Below, in pieces: positions 1 to 8,938 of a stretch of 31,948 nucleotides of DNA. Location: assembly GCA_051657905.1 (NCBI GenBank), contig JBOFLO010000072.1:1-31948 (forward strand), in the 5' to 3' direction. The stretch comes from JBOFLO01 sp051657905 (GTDB lineage Bacteria; Patescibacteriota; Gracilibacteria; UBA1369). Numbering within the stretch: position 1 is the stretch's first letter; the number at the start of each line of letters is the position of its first letter. The translations under genes and the position numbers were made by a program. The notes below the pieces were generated by a model. It was not told where the DNA came from. It saw only the letters and a program-made list of their open reading frames with translations, and did not search any database.

Positions 1-151
1 GTTTGGAATTCCCAACAGTCTTTGGCGCGGGTGAGGGCGACGTACATTAAGCGGCGTTCTTCTTCCAATTCGTCGCGTTCGAGTAAGCTGCGGGAATGTG
101 GAAAAATGCCGTCTTCCAGGCCGGCGAGGAAGACTGTTGGGAATTCCAAAC
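1..151. repeat. Terminal inverted repeat, 22-bp arms (1-22 and 130-151)
   Basis: Bases 1-22 are the exact reverse complement of 130-151; the 107-bp spacer is helicase coding sequence. The inner copy encodes the conserved GLEFPTVF part of helicase motif V, while the outer copy gives nonsense relative to the family. This fits a fold-back chimera or assembly end, not a biological repeat. The outer arm may extend beyond the window. Confidence 0.85.
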
Positions 152-1880
152 CTTTGGCGGAGTGGATAGTCATTAGGGTTACAGAATTATCTTGTTCGTC
201 GAGTTTGTCGACATCGGCGATTAGGGAGATTTCTTCGAGGAAAATGCTGAGTGACTCCCCTGCTTCCAGTTGATCGTATTTGCTGGCTACGGAAATTAAT
301 TCGTAAATATTTTGTAAACGATTTTCGCCTTCGGCTGTTCCGTCGTCGAGGAATTTTTTATAGGCGGAGTATTCGAGTACGTGTTTAATTACTCCGGAAG
401 CGGTGAATTCCTGATTGGTTAATTGAAGTTGTTTGATTAATTTGGTGAAATTTTCTAAAGCGGCGGTTTTGCTGCCGCGAATTTCTTCGATTTGATCGAT
501 TTGGCAAAGGGCTTGCCAGAAGGAAATGTCTTCGCGGATGGCGTAGGTTTGAATGGTGTCGATGGTTTTTTTGCCGATTTTGCGGGGAGGGGTGTTGATG
601 ATACGTAATAAACTTACGCTGTCATTGGGGTTTTGAACTGTGCGTAGATAGGAGATCATATCTTTTACTTCTTTGCGTTCGTAGAATTTGATGCCGCCGA
701 TGATTTTATATGGAATGCTGTAGCGTAAAAAAGATTCTTCAATAACGCGGGATTGGGCATTGGTTCGATATAAAACTACAAAGTGTTTGTAGTCTTTTTC
801 ATCCATTAATTTTAATCTTTCCAAAATAGTGTCGGCGATAAAATCCCCTTCGGCGCGCTCGTTGTACATGGATTTTAATGAAATACGATGACCTTCTTTG
901 CGTTCGGTCCAAAGTTGTTTGTCTTTGCGACGAGTATTTTTAACGATGATGGAATGCGCGGCATCGAGAATAACTTGAGTGGAGCGATAATTTTGTTCGA
1001 GATAAATTACTTTGGCATCGGGATAATCTTTTTCGAAATCCAAAATGTTCTGAATATTGGCTCCACGGAAGGAGTAAATGGACTGATCAGAATCACCGAT
1101 CACACAGAGATTGCGGTATTTTTGAGCGAGAAGATTAGTCAAAACGTATTGAGCGTGATTGGTGTCCTGATACTCATCAACGGAAATATAGATGAATTGA
1201 TCCTGATATTTTTCTAGGATGGCTGGCTTGGCTTGGAAAAGTTCGACGGTTTTCATGATGATGTCGTCGAAGTCGAGGGCGCTGGCTTTTTGTAATTCTT
1301 TTTGATAGCGGATGTAAGCGGTGTGAACTTTTTCGGTGAAATAATTATTGGCGAATTTGCCGTATTCTTGAGGGGTGATTAATTGATTTTTGGCGCCGGA
1401 AATGAAGTTTAAAATGGCTTTAGGATTGAATTGCTTCGTATCGATGTAAAGTTCATCTAAAACTCTTTTGATGAGAATTTGCTGATCGGCGGTGTCGTAA
1501 ATTACGAAGGAATTGTCGTAGCCGAGTTCGTGAATATGTTTGCGTAAAATTCGCACGCAAATGGAGTGGAAAGTTCCGACATTGGGGATTCCAGAATCCT
1601 GAGTGAGGTAACCAGGTTGATGACCTTGATGAGGTTTATTTAAAAGACGTAGGACGCGTTCCTTCATTTCATTAGCGGCTTTGTTGGTGAAAGTTACGGC
1701 CAGAACATTCCAAGGGCTAACGCCTTCTTCCTGAATCAAATAAGCGATACGGCTGGTGAGTGCGCTGGTTTTTCCGGAACCGGCACCCGCTAAAATCAAG
1801 ACCGGACCTTTGTTGGTTAGAACGGCTTCTTTTTGCATGTCATTGAGATTTTTGAGCAGGTCGGAATTGAGATTGGGCAT
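1..1880 (-). CDS. uvrD: UvrD/PcrA-type superfamily 1 DNA helicase, cut by the left edge
   Basis: ATP-dependent 3'-5' DNA helicase of the UvrD/PcrA/Rep family, acting in repair and in removal of recombination intermediates or stalled complexes. The ATG is at 1878-1880 and reads MPNLNSDLLKNLNDMQKEAV. The Q-motif region is followed by Walker A (AGAGSGKT, residues 31-38), the TFTNKAANEMKER motif, VDEYQDTN (Walker B), GDSDQSIYSFRGA, the LEQNYRS motif, HSAKGLEFPTVFLAGLEDG and EERRLMYVALTRAK. About 626 codons are present; the family is usually 650-750 residues, so the C-terminus lies outside. After TRAK the reading continues as DCWEFQ, which does not match the hydrophobic strand expected there and is encoded by the fold-back repeat at 1-22. 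Family assignment is secure; uvrD versus pcrA naming is conventional. Confidence 0.95.
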   Translation of the reverse strand, partial: MPNLNSDLLKNLNDMQKEAVLTNKGPVLILAGAGSGKTSALTSRIAYLIQEEGVSPWNVLAVTFTNKAANEMKERVLRLLNKPHQGHQPGYLTQDSGIPNVGTFHSICVRILRKHIHELGYDNSFVIYDTADQQILIKRVLDELYIDTKQFNPKAILNFISGAKNQLITPQEYGKFANNYFTEKVHTAYIRYQKELQKASALDFDDIIMKTVELFQAKPAILEKYQDQFIYISVDEYQDTNHAQYVLTNLLAQKYRNLCVIGDSDQSIYSFRGANIQNILDFEKDYPDAKVIYLEQNYRSTQVILDAAHSIIVKNTRRKDKQLWTERKEGHRISLKSMYNERAEGDFIADTILERLKLMDEKDYKHFVVLYRTNAQSRVIEESFLRYSIPYKIIGGIKFYERKEVKDMISYLRTVQNPNDSVSLLRIINTPPRKIGKKTIDTIQTYAIREDISFWQALCQIDQIEEIRGSKTAALENFTKLIKQLQLTNQEFTASGVIKHVLEYSAYKKFLDDGTAEGENRLQNIYELISVASKYDQLEAGESLSIFLEEISLIADVDKLDEQDNSVTLMTIHSAKGLEFPTVFLAGLEDGIFPHSRSLLERDELEEERRLMYVALTRAKDCWEFQ

Positions 1881-1915
1881 ATTTTTTATAATTTCTTGTG
1901 GAAAAATTATAAAGT

Positions 1916-1942
1916 AAAAAGCTCCGGGTGAGGGAGCTTTTT
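1916..1942 (-). terminator. Intrinsic terminator after the L,D-transpeptidase gene
   Basis: A 10-bp perfect stem (1916-1925 with 1933-1942) closes a 7-nt loop. On the minus strand the arm ends in a run of five T followed by an AT-rich stretch. It lies 58 nt past the stop codon of the transpeptidase gene and just upstream of the helicase start. Confidence 0.85.
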
Positions 1943-1999
1943 ACAATGACTATAGGGAGAAATTATGTGCTGAACTCGACTGGCGAATTAGCGCAGAGA

Positions 2000-3061
2000 T
2001 TATGGAACAATCTGTACTGTGGTTCCGACATCGGCGAAGGCAAAAGCGAAATCGGCGTGGTCAGGAAGTAGACGAACACAACCGTGGCTGCGACGGGTTC
2101 CGATATGATTAAGGGCTTCACGCCAGAATACGCCTCGGTCGTTAGCTAGAGATGGTAGGGCGTGGAAACCGTATCCACCGTTTCTAAACATCATAAATTT
2201 AGGCATGATGTAATGAGGGGCTGCGCTACCAACACGAACTTCTTGTTTCAAAGAAATTTTAGTTGTTCCATAAGGAGTGGGGGTTCTAGATGTACCACTG
2301 GAAACCGGGAAAACTTTAATGGTTTGTCCGCCCAATTGAACGTACAAACGTTGTTCGGAAATATCTACCAATAATTTTTTATCACCTTCAAATTTTGGAT
2401 CAGCCAAATTAATGCTGATTCCTAAATCACGAGTGATTTTTAAAGTATCTTCATTCAGGGCTGGATTTCCAACTTTCAAATCGAAAGTGGCTTCGGCGCC
2501 TGGACTGATCCAAGTGGTGTTTTCAATTACGGGGCTGAAATATTCGCGATAAAGGCCGGCTTGTGATGGAGCTTTAGCCGTAAAGTTGAATTCGGCGATT
2601 TCGCCTGGGTTGGCCCGTAGGGTGGTCATGTTGATACGATTTCCCTGGAACCAGCCGGTGTTGCCGAAAACGGCGGCGGCGTGGAAAGGGCTGTTGCGAT
2701 CTTTATCACGATCAGTTCCTAAATAAGTATAATTAATATTCTCGCATTCACTGGCTCGAGAGAACCAGGCGGTATTACCAGTGTTTTGCATTCTGACTTT
2801 AACTTCAAAAAGTTGATCAGGTTCGACAGCTGATGGCATTTCAATAGACAAAAATTTGGCATTATAAAATGCTCTGTCAGTTCGATCGACCTGACAACTG
2901 ACTGACACCTTTTTAATCATTTGCTCGACTAAATCGGTGGACTGAGCGCGTAAACTGGACAGTGGTCTTTCGACAGTTTGTGCGCTTGCTATAGACATGA
3001 CAGACATACTGGCAAGGGTGATGGCCAGACAGTTGACAGTGGATTTGAAGTTAAATTTCAT
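2000..3061 (-). CDS. Secreted L,D-transpeptidase (YkuD domain) with an Ig-like domain
   Basis: Probable peptidoglycan L,D-transpeptidase, forming 3-3 cross-links or attaching proteins to the wall outside the membrane. The 353-residue product has a signal peptide (MKFNFKSTVNCLAITLASMS, cleavage likely after ASA near residue 27). A middle beta-rich domain (about residues 45-195) contains an NTGNTAW motif like the Ig-like domains seen in NBR1-type and other bacterial surface proteins. The C-terminal YkuD domain has GYGFHALP and SHGCVRLL, with the nucleophile Cys at about residue 328 and its His partner just before it. The start at 3061 is preferred over an in-frame ATG at 3112 because a consensus promoter (TTGACG, 17 bp, TATAAT) sits at 3089-3117. 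The gene is monocistronic, with its own promoter and terminator. The family is secure; the Ig-like assignment is tentative. Confidence 0.9.
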   Translation of the reverse strand: MKFNFKSTVNCLAITLASMSVMSIASAQTVERPLSSLRAQSTDLVEQMIKKVSVSCQVDRTDRAFYNAKFLSIEMPSAVEPDQLFEVKVRMQNTGNTAWFSRASECENINYTYLGTDRDKDRNSPFHAAAVFGNTGWFQGNRINMTTLRANPGEIAEFNFTAKAPSQAGLYREYFSPVIENTTWISPGAEATFDLKVGNPALNEDTLKITRDLGISINLADPKFEGDKKLLVDISEQRLYVQLGGQTIKVFPVSSGTSRTPTPYGTTKISLKQEVRVGSAAPHYIMPKFMMFRNGGYGFHALPSLANDRGVFWREALNHIGTRRSHGCVRLLPDHADFAFAFADVGTTVQIVP

Positions 3062-3088
3062 TGATTTTGGTATTGAAAATATCTTGCT

Positions 3089-3117
3089 ATTATATAACAA
3101 AATGGCTGACACGTCAA
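3089..3117 (-). promoter_or_regulatory. Promoter of the L,D-transpeptidase gene
   Basis: On the minus strand, -35 TTGACG (3117-3112), a 17-bp spacer and -10 TATAAT (3094-3089). The predicted transcription start near 3082 leaves a leader of about 20 nt before the ATG at 3061. Confidence 0.8.
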
Positions 3118-3190
3118 ATAACCCACTTTGATTAAATTAATGGGATGATAGTTAAAATATGAAATAAATTCAAGTTTTGTCCAAAACGAG

Positions 3191-3637
3191 TTATTCCAAT
3201 AATTTCTGCAATTCCTTTTTGAATGTTTCGATGTCTTTGAATTGGCGGTAGACGCTGGCGAAGCGGATGTAGGAGACTTCATCCAGTTCTTTGAGGGAGT
3301 TCATGACGTCCTCGCCGATTTGTTTGCTGGAGATTTCTTTGCCGGAGCTGGCCCATTTTTCTTCTAATTGATCAAGCATGTGATCGACTTTTTGTTGAGT
3401 AACCGGGCGTTTTTCGCAGGCTTTCCAAATACCGCCGGCTAATTTTTGGCGATTATAGCTTTCGCGCGATTGATCTTTTTTAATGACGAGGAAATTAGCC
3501 AATTCTACTCTTTCGAAAGTGGTAAAGCGGTATTGGCAGGAAATACATTCGCGGCGGCGGCGGATTTCTTTTCTTTCATTGGTTTCGCGGGAATCCAGAA
3601 CGCGGGTGTCATCGTGTTTGCATTTAGGACAGATCAT
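3191..3637 (-). CDS. nrdR: Transcriptional repressor NrdR
   Basis: Zinc-ribbon/ATP-cone repressor of ribonucleotide reductase genes; it senses ATP/dATP and binds NrdR boxes. The 148-residue product begins MICPKCKHDDTRVLDSRETN. It carries the four zinc ligands Cys3, Cys6, Cys31 and Cys34 and the basic RRRRECISCQYRFTTFERVE segment, followed by an ATP-cone at about residues 48-138. The length is typical of the family. The start at 3637 is chosen because the protein family begins at this Met, although the frame stays open upstream to 3706. It is divergent from the Xer recombinase gene with 79 bp between. No nrd genes are in the window, so its targets are elsewhere. Confidence 0.97.
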   Translation of the reverse strand: MICPKCKHDDTRVLDSRETNERKEIRRRRECISCQYRFTTFERVELANFLVIKKDQSRESYNRQKLAGGIWKACEKRPVTQQKVDHMLDQLEEKWASSGKEISSKQIGEDVMNSLKELDEVSYIRFASVYRQFKDIETFKKELQKLLE

Positions 3638-3716
3638 GGCGAAATGTTTTATTTTATGCTTACTTTTAAACGAAAATACGCTATCATTTTTGATGAAAAT
3701 TGGCAAAAAATAAACA

Positions 3717-4697
3717 TTGAATCTAAAAACCGCGGTACAAAAATTTTTGGAATATTGCGAAATCCATAAGAATCAGTCACAGAAAACTCTGGAAAATTAT
3801 GGGCATTATTTGCAGCGCTTTGTCGGCTGGGTAGACAAGCGGGATGAGCGAGTGAGCAAGCCAAAATCCGGGAGTGACAATAGTATGGACATTAAGAAAA
3901 TTAATTTGGAATTGATAGATAATTTTCGACTGTATTTGAATAGATTGAAAGATGCGGATAATGAACAATTGCTGACGGTTAAAACCCAGAATTATCATAT
4001 TATTGCGCTGCGGGCTTTTTTGAAATATTGCATTCGGCAGGACTGGGAAACTTTGGCGCCGGAAAAAATTGAGGTGGCGAAATTGGGTGACAGAGTTGTG
4101 GATTTTTTGGAGCGTGAGGAATTGCAGAGACTTTTTGAAGCGATTGATAGGACAACTTTAAGTGGGCTGCGAGATTATGCGATTTTGCGAACTTTGTATT
4201 CGACCGGTTTGCGTGTGAGTGAATTGGTCGGCTTGAATAGGGATCAAATTAATTTGGAGACTGGGGAATTTAGGGTGGTGGGTAAAGGGAGGAAGCAGAG
4301 AATTGTGTTTTTGTCGGGGGAAGCGGCGGAGGCGATTAAGGCTTATCTGGCGGGGCGGGGAGACAAGTTTGGGCCTGTTTTTATTAATCATGGGCGGGGG
4401 AAGGCGGCGGAGAAATTTTTGGGGGAGGCGGATGGACGGACTATTGATGAAAAAAAGAGAATTACGGCGACGATGGTGCAATATTTAGTGAGAAATTATG
4501 GGGTGAAAGCTGGGGTGGTGAAGCGTGTTACTCCTCATAAATTGCGGCATTCTTTTGCTACTGAATTATTGAAAAATGGAGCGGATATTCGCTCAGTGCA
4601 GGAAATGCTTGGCCATAGTTCAATTACAACAACGCAAATTTATACGCATTTAACCAATAGTAGACTTAAAGAAGTGCATGAAAAATTCCATAAATAG
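3717..4697 (+). CDS. Xer-type tyrosine recombinase
   Basis: Site-specific tyrosine recombinase of the XerC/XerD/XerA type, probably resolving chromosome dimers. The 326-residue protein has an N-terminal SAM-like core-binding domain (about 1-112) and a catalytic domain with the full active-site set: Arg166 (TGLRVSEL), Lys190 (GKGRKQR), His274 and Arg277 (HKLRHSF), His300 (LGHSS) and Tyr309. The start codon is TTG; an in-frame TAA lies at 3711-3713, and the next in-frame Met is residue 57, inside the first domain. An insertion at about residues 222-248 is Lys/Gly-rich. ftsE follows after 49 bp. No integrase-like context or dif site was recognised, so a housekeeping role is favoured. Confidence 0.93.
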   Translation: MNLKTAVQKFLEYCEIHKNQSQKTLENYGHYLQRFVGWVDKRDERVSKPKSGSDNSMDIKKINLELIDNFRLYLNRLKDADNEQLLTVKTQNYHIIALRAFLKYCIRQDWETLAPEKIEVAKLGDRVVDFLEREELQRLFEAIDRTTLSGLRDYAILRTLYSTGLRVSELVGLNRDQINLETGEFRVVGKGRKQRIVFLSGEAAEAIKAYLAGRGDKFGPVFINHGRGKAAEKFLGEADGRTIDEKKRITATMVQYLVRNYGVKAGVVKRVTPHKLRHSFATELLKNGADIRSVQEMLGHSSITTTQIYTHLTNSRLKEVHEKFHK

Positions 4698-4746
4698 ATT
4701 TTTGCAGAATAATTTGATAATTTAATAATAGTTTCACTGAAATTTC

Positions 4747-5421
4747 ATGATAATTTTCGACAAAGTAGTAAAAAAATATAAAAGTAAAAGAGTTCTGGAC
4801 GGAGTAAGTCTGAGTATTAAAGATGGGGATTTTGTTTCGATTATTGGACCATCCGGAGCCGGGAAATCGACTTTGGTTTATACATTGATTGGGGCGGAAA
4901 AAATTCAGGCAGGAAATATCACTGTGGATGGCTACAGAATCAATGAAATGTCTGATAAAGAAATGCAATATTATCGTCGCAGAATTGGCGTGGTATTTCA
5001 GGATTATCGATTGCTCCAGCAGAAAACCGTGGCTGAAAATGTGGCTTTCGCTTTGGAGGTTTGTGGTTATGAAGATAAAGAAATTAAGAAAACTGTGGCG
5101 GCGTCTTTGAAAGTGGTTGGTTTAAGCGAGCAGGCTAAAAACTTTCCTCATCAACTTTCCGGTGGAGAAAAGCAAAGAGTGGCTATTGCTAGAGCTTTAG
5201 TACATTCTCCAAGTTTGATTGTAGCGGATGAGCCGACTGGGAATTTGGATCCGAAAACGGCTTTGGAGATTATTAAATTATTAGTGGAAATTAATAAATC
5301 GGGAATTACGGTGATTTTGACTACGCATAATAAAGACTTAGTGAACTTTTTGAATAGAAGAGTGGTGAAAATTGATAATGGAAAAATAGTTGGAGATAAG
5401 GGAGAAAGTGGTTATGAATAA
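4747..5421 (+). CDS. ftsE: FtsE-type ABC transporter ATPase (no adjacent ftsX)
   Basis: Cytoplasmic ATPase that normally pairs with the membrane protein FtsX to activate peptidoglycan hydrolases during division. The 224-residue length is typical of FtsE. Motifs: Walker A GPSGAGKS (34-41), Q-loop Gln85 in VVFQDYRLL, signature LSGGE (137-141), Walker B LIVADEP (157-163) and switch His194. The FQDYRLL stretch and the short C-terminus are FtsE-like; a LolD/MacB-type ATPase is the alternative. It is probably cotranscribed with the recombinase gene 49 bp upstream. The next gene is a CYTH protein, not ftsX. Confidence 0.85.
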   Translation: MIIFDKVVKKYKSKRVLDGVSLSIKDGDFVSIIGPSGAGKSTLVYTLIGAEKIQAGNITVDGYRINEMSDKEMQYYRRRIGVVFQDYRLLQQKTVAENVAFALEVCGYEDKEIKKTVAASLKVVGLSEQAKNFPHQLSGGEKQRVAIARALVHSPSLIVADEPTGNLDPKTALEIIKLLVEINKSGITVILTTHNKDLVNFLNRRVVKIDNGKIVGDKGESGYE

Positions 5422-5516
5422 ACTGAAAATTTGGGATTTATAAAAGTTTCTCTTGAGTCTTTTCAATTTTTTAAATTAGGGGTAAAATGCCGCATTCTTA
5501 ATTTAAAAATCAAAAT

Positions 5517-6107
5517 ATGTTAATTGAAGTGGAAAGTAAGTTTCAAACGGAGAGGAATAATTTGAGCCGGCTTTTGAGTGAGGCGGAGCGGGTGAAAGCT
5601 GAGGAAATTACTGATGAATTTGCTGATACGAAGGATTTTGATTTGGTTAGAAATAAATTGCGTTTGCGAAGAAGAAATGGCGAATGGCAATTAAAAATTG
5701 GGGTAAGGAATAATTTAACAGCTGATGGAATAAAAAGTTATCAAGAAGTGGAGGGTGATGATGTTGTGAATGAGGCTTTGCTAAAGTTGGTGGGGAAAAA
5801 TTTGAATGAAATGGAAGTGTTTGCTGTAATTGAGAAATTTAGAGAAAAATATTCTTTAATGGGTTTTGGAATTGATTTGGATAGAGCGAATTATCGATTG
5901 TCGGAGTATCAGGTGAATGAGATAGAATTAATGGTTGAGTCGGAGGCGGAGAAGGCTTTGGCTGAAGAGAGAATTAGACAATTTGCCAGTGAGCAAAATT
6001 TAATATTGGGGGAGGTGCGTGGGACTTTGATGGAGTATTTATACAGACATCAGCATTCGGTTTATCAGAAGCTGAAAAAATTAAAAAAAGAAGGGCGAGC
6101 TAAATAG
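5517..6107 (+). CDS. CYTH-domain triphosphate-binding protein
   Basis: Member of the CYTH superfamily (class IV adenylate cyclase, thiamine triphosphatase, inorganic triphosphatase), which bind triphosphates in a beta-tunnel lined by acidic and basic residues. The 196-residue protein shows the signature EVESKF at residues 4-9 (Glu4, Glu6, Lys8), then LRLRRRNGEWQLKI, YQEVEG and NEIELMVESEAE, in the order expected for the tunnel strands. The C-terminal tail is Lys-rich. The substrate cannot be read from the sequence; organic or inorganic triphosphatase is more likely than cyclase in this setting. There is a 95-bp gap after ftsE. Confidence 0.85.
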   Translation: MLIEVESKFQTERNNLSRLLSEAERVKAEEITDEFADTKDFDLVRNKLRLRRRNGEWQLKIGVRNNLTADGIKSYQEVEGDDVVNEALLKLVGKNLNEMEVFAVIEKFREKYSLMGFGIDLDRANYRLSEYQVNEIELMVESEAEKALAEERIRQFASEQNLILGEVRGTLMEYLYRHQHSVYQKLKKLKKEGRAK

Positions 6108-6177
6108 TGATTTCAGGAAAATTTTATTTTTCTGTTAGACGATTTGATTAGCATGGGGCTAATTTTATTTATTTTGA

Positions 6178-7050
6178 ATGGATTTTTTTGGCTATCCCAT
6201 AGTGAAAATTAGGCCGAGTGATTCTGAATATCCGGGTATTTTAAAGGAGATCGCGGATCCGCCGTTGAGGCTTTATAGAATTGGGCGGTCTTTGGTGGAA
6301 TATGGGTGTAAGGTGGCAATTGTGGGGACTAGGAAGGCGAGTGAGAGTGGAATAAGGAATTCTAAGGAATTTGCTAAGGCTTGCGCCGAGGCGGGGCTTA
6401 CAGTGGTGAGTGGTTTGGCTTTTGGGATAGACTCGGCTGCTCATCGCGGGTGCTTGGATGGGGGTGGGCAAACTATTGCGGTGTTGGCTTCCGGGTTGGA
6501 TAATATTACTCCACCTGGGCAAAGTGGATTGGTTAGGGAAATTTTGCAGAAGGGTGGGAGTGTGATTTCGGAATATGCGCCGGGTGAGCCAGCTTATAAA
6601 ATGAGATTTTTGGAGAGGAATAGGATAATTGCGGGTTTGTGCGAGGCGACGTTGGTGGTGGAAGCCCCGCTTAGGTCAGGGGCGATTAATACGGCCACAC
6701 AGGCTTTTGATCAGAACAGGCAATTGTTTGCTTTGCCGGGAGAGATTAATAAATTGCAGACCAAAGGTAATCATTTATTGATTAAGCAAAATAAGGCGGA
6801 ATTGGCCGATGATGTTAACGACATTTTGAAGTTTTATAATTTGGAGACGACCCAAAAAAAGCAGGTTAATTTGTCGGTTTATGAAAATATAATTTTGAAA
6901 TTAATAGCTTTGGAAAAACTGGAAGTGATGGAAATAGTGGCAAAAGCAAAATTGAATTATAGCGAAACCATGCTGGCTTTAACCGGGTTGGAAATTAGTG
7001 GATTAATTAGAAAAAATTTGGAAAATCGATGGGAGATATGTCTTAACTGA
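6178..7050 (+). CDS. dprA: DNA-processing protein DprA (Smf)
   Basis: Binds incoming single-stranded DNA in natural transformation and loads RecA on it. The 290-residue protein has the Rossmann-like DprA core: VAIVGTRKASESG (residues 47-58), SGLAFGIDSAAH (78-89), IAVLASGLD, FLERNRIIAG (144-153) and EAPLRSGAINTA. A small winged-helix-like C-terminal domain (about 228-290) follows. An N-terminal SAM domain is absent, and the start at 6178 agrees with that shorter form. The gene ends with TGA at 7048-7050 and overlaps the 3' end of the convergent pilB by 8 bp. recA, comM and a ComEC-like gene occur in the same window. Confidence 0.96.
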   Translation: MDFFGYPIVKIRPSDSEYPGILKEIADPPLRLYRIGRSLVEYGCKVAIVGTRKASESGIRNSKEFAKACAEAGLTVVSGLAFGIDSAAHRGCLDGGGQTIAVLASGLDNITPPGQSGLVREILQKGGSVISEYAPGEPAYKMRFLERNRIIAGLCEATLVVEAPLRSGAINTATQAFDQNRQLFALPGEINKLQTKGNHLLIKQNKAELADDVNDILKFYNLETTQKKQVNLSVYENIILKLIALEKLEVMEIVAKAKLNYSETMLALTGLEISGLIRKNLENRWEICLN

Positions 7051-8872
7051 TGGTGGTCACACGATGAACTTCTTCCAAAGTTGTAATACCTTTTAGTACT
7101 TTCAGAACGCCATCTTCGCGCATGGTAATCATGCCTTTGCGGCGAGCGGATTCAATCATTTTGGTGGTGGAGGCGCTATTTAAAATCAAATCTTTAATTT
7201 CAAAATCAACTTCGAGCATTTCCACTAAAGTCACACGACCTTTGTAACCAGAATGAGAACATTTGTCACAACCTGGAGCTTCAGGAAGTTGATCGGGAAC
7301 TGTTAATTTTTCGGTAGGGCGAATTAATTGAATGGCATCAATCACCTGCTGCAATTCTTTACGCTCGGATTCCGGAACTGGTTTTAAGACCTGACAATGT
7401 GGACAAATTTGGCGAGCGAGACGCTGACCGATAATGGTGTGCAAAGAAGGTGCGATCATGAAGGCTGGGAGGCCCATGTTGATAAGACGAGGAATGGTTT
7501 CGATGGCGGAGTTGGTATGGAGGGTGGAAAGAAGAACGTGACCGGTAAGGGCAGCCTGAGCTGCGGTTTCGGCTGTTGGTAAATCACGAATTTCCCCGAT
7601 CATCACAACTTGTGGATCCTGACGAAGCACGGAGCGCAAACCGCTGGCGAAAGTGTAGCCACCTTTTTCATTAATTTGGCTTTGAGTGATACCTGGCAAG
7701 TGGTACTCAATCGGATCTTCCAGAGTAATAATTTTATTTTCCGGATGATTGAATTTTGAGAGCAATGTGTAAAGGGAGGTGGTTTTACCTGAACCGGTAG
7801 GACCAGTCATTAGAATCATGCCGTGAGTAATTTTGGAAAGGTTTTCGATTTTGCGGAGATAATTTCCGGAATAACCAAGCTCTTCGAAAGAGACTAATTG
7901 TCTGCTACTGTCCAACAATCTAAATACGAAACTTTCGCCATACTCAGTTGGTAAAACGGAAACACGAACGTCGATTTTACGGTCATTTACTTTGAAATCA
8001 AAACGTCCATCCTGAGGGATATCGTTAACATTAACTTTTACTTTTGCCTGATATTTAATTTGATTGGCGATATTGTTGAAAATGCTTTTGTCCAAATTAA
8101 AGGCTTCGTGCAGGACGCCGTCGATACGGTAGCGGACGCGGATTAAGGTTTCTTCGGTTTCTAAATGGACGTCGGAGGAACCGGCTTTTAAGGCACCTAC
8201 ACAAATCATATAAACTGCTTCTTCTGAATTTACAGTTTTCAATTTTTTACCTAGTTCAGCCAATTCGGCCAATTCTTTTTCATAGGTTTTGATTTGGCTT
8301 TCATCCAAATGCGTGTCGATTTTTTTCTTAACGATATACTGGGCGGATTGGTAAAGCTTTAAGGCATCTAAAATACCAATATCAGAGGATAAATTAACGT
8401 TTATTAAATATCCCTGGTTTTTTAAATCAGTTATAACGGCGCGAGTTCCAGGGTCGGTTGGATGGGCGACGGAAAGGCGTAATTTTTTGCCGACGCGGAA
8501 AAAAGGAATGATTAAATTCTGCTTAGCTACCTCCGGATCTATTAATTTTAGTAAATCAGGATTGATTGGGGTTTTGCTGATTTCGATATAGTTCATGCCC
8601 ATGGTTTGGGCTTTTTCCTGGGTGGCTTTTTCCTGAGCTTCTAAATTAATTTTATTGAGATTGTTAACCAAAAGTTTTTCATCTTTGAGGTCGGTGGCAT
8701 TGGCTTTTGGGGGATTTAGAACTGAATAGAATTCGCTGCTGGTGGCTGGCGGGGCTGACTGAACAGGAGCGGCGGCTGAGGCAGCATTTGGAGGAGCGGC
8801 AACAGGAGTTTCAGCGCTTGTGGAAGGGCTGTCCTTAGAGCCTGGATTTTGATAATTGATCGGGTCGGCCAT
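7043..8872 (-). CDS. pilB: Type IV pilus assembly ATPase PilB (GspE family)
   Basis: Cytoplasmic hexameric ATPase that powers pilus extension. The 609-residue protein has a Pro/Ala/Ser-rich low-complexity N-terminus (about 12-48), an MshEN-like N-terminal domain (about 65-185), and the secretion ATPase core with Walker A GPTGSGKT (357-364), Asp box ITLEDPIEY (382-390), Walker B VVMIGEIRD (422-430) and His box LLSTLHT. The zinc-binding cysteines are C490, C493, C535 and C538. The zinc module indicates an assembly ATPase, not the retraction ATPase PilT. No pilC, pilT or pilin gene is in the window. A promoter lies directly upstream. Confidence 0.95.
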   Translation of the reverse strand: MADPINYQNPGSKDSPSTSAETPVAAPPNAASAAAPVQSAPPATSSEFYSVLNPPKANATDLKDEKLLVNNLNKINLEAQEKATQEKAQTMGMNYIEISKTPINPDLLKLIDPEVAKQNLIIPFFRVGKKLRLSVAHPTDPGTRAVITDLKNQGYLINVNLSSDIGILDALKLYQSAQYIVKKKIDTHLDESQIKTYEKELAELAELGKKLKTVNSEEAVYMICVGALKAGSSDVHLETEETLIRVRYRIDGVLHEAFNLDKSIFNNIANQIKYQAKVKVNVNDIPQDGRFDFKVNDRKIDVRVSVLPTEYGESFVFRLLDSSRQLVSFEELGYSGNYLRKIENLSKITHGMILMTGPTGSGKTTSLYTLLSKFNHPENKIITLEDPIEYHLPGITQSQINEKGGYTFASGLRSVLRQDPQVVMIGEIRDLPTAETAAQAALTGHVLLSTLHTNSAIETIPRLINMGLPAFMIAPSLHTIIGQRLARQICPHCQVLKPVPESERKELQQVIDAIQLIRPTEKLTVPDQLPEAPGCDKCSHSGYKGRVTLVEMLEVDFEIKDLILNSASTTKMIESARRKGMITMREDGVLKVLKGITTLEEVHRVTTIS

Positions 8873-8894
8873 GCGAAAATAATAATATCTGGGT

Positions 8895-8923
8895 ATTATA
8901 GCAGATTTAAGGGCTTTTTATAA
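8895..8923 (-). promoter_or_regulatory. Promoter of pilB
   Basis: Minus-strand -10 TATAAT at 8900-8895 with a weaker -35 TTATAA (8923-8918) and a 17-bp spacer. The predicted start leaves a leader of about 15 nt before the ATG at 8872. Confidence 0.6.
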
Positions 8924-8938
8924 GGCTTAAATAACTAA

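Noticed and set aside
888..1217. Plus-strand open frame of 109 codons
   Set aside because: It lies antisense to the conserved helicase gene and has no promoter or family resemblance.
3062..3112. Longer start (3112) for the L,D-transpeptidase
   Set aside because: The extra codons overlap a near-perfect promoter (3089-3117), and the signal peptide begins at 3061.
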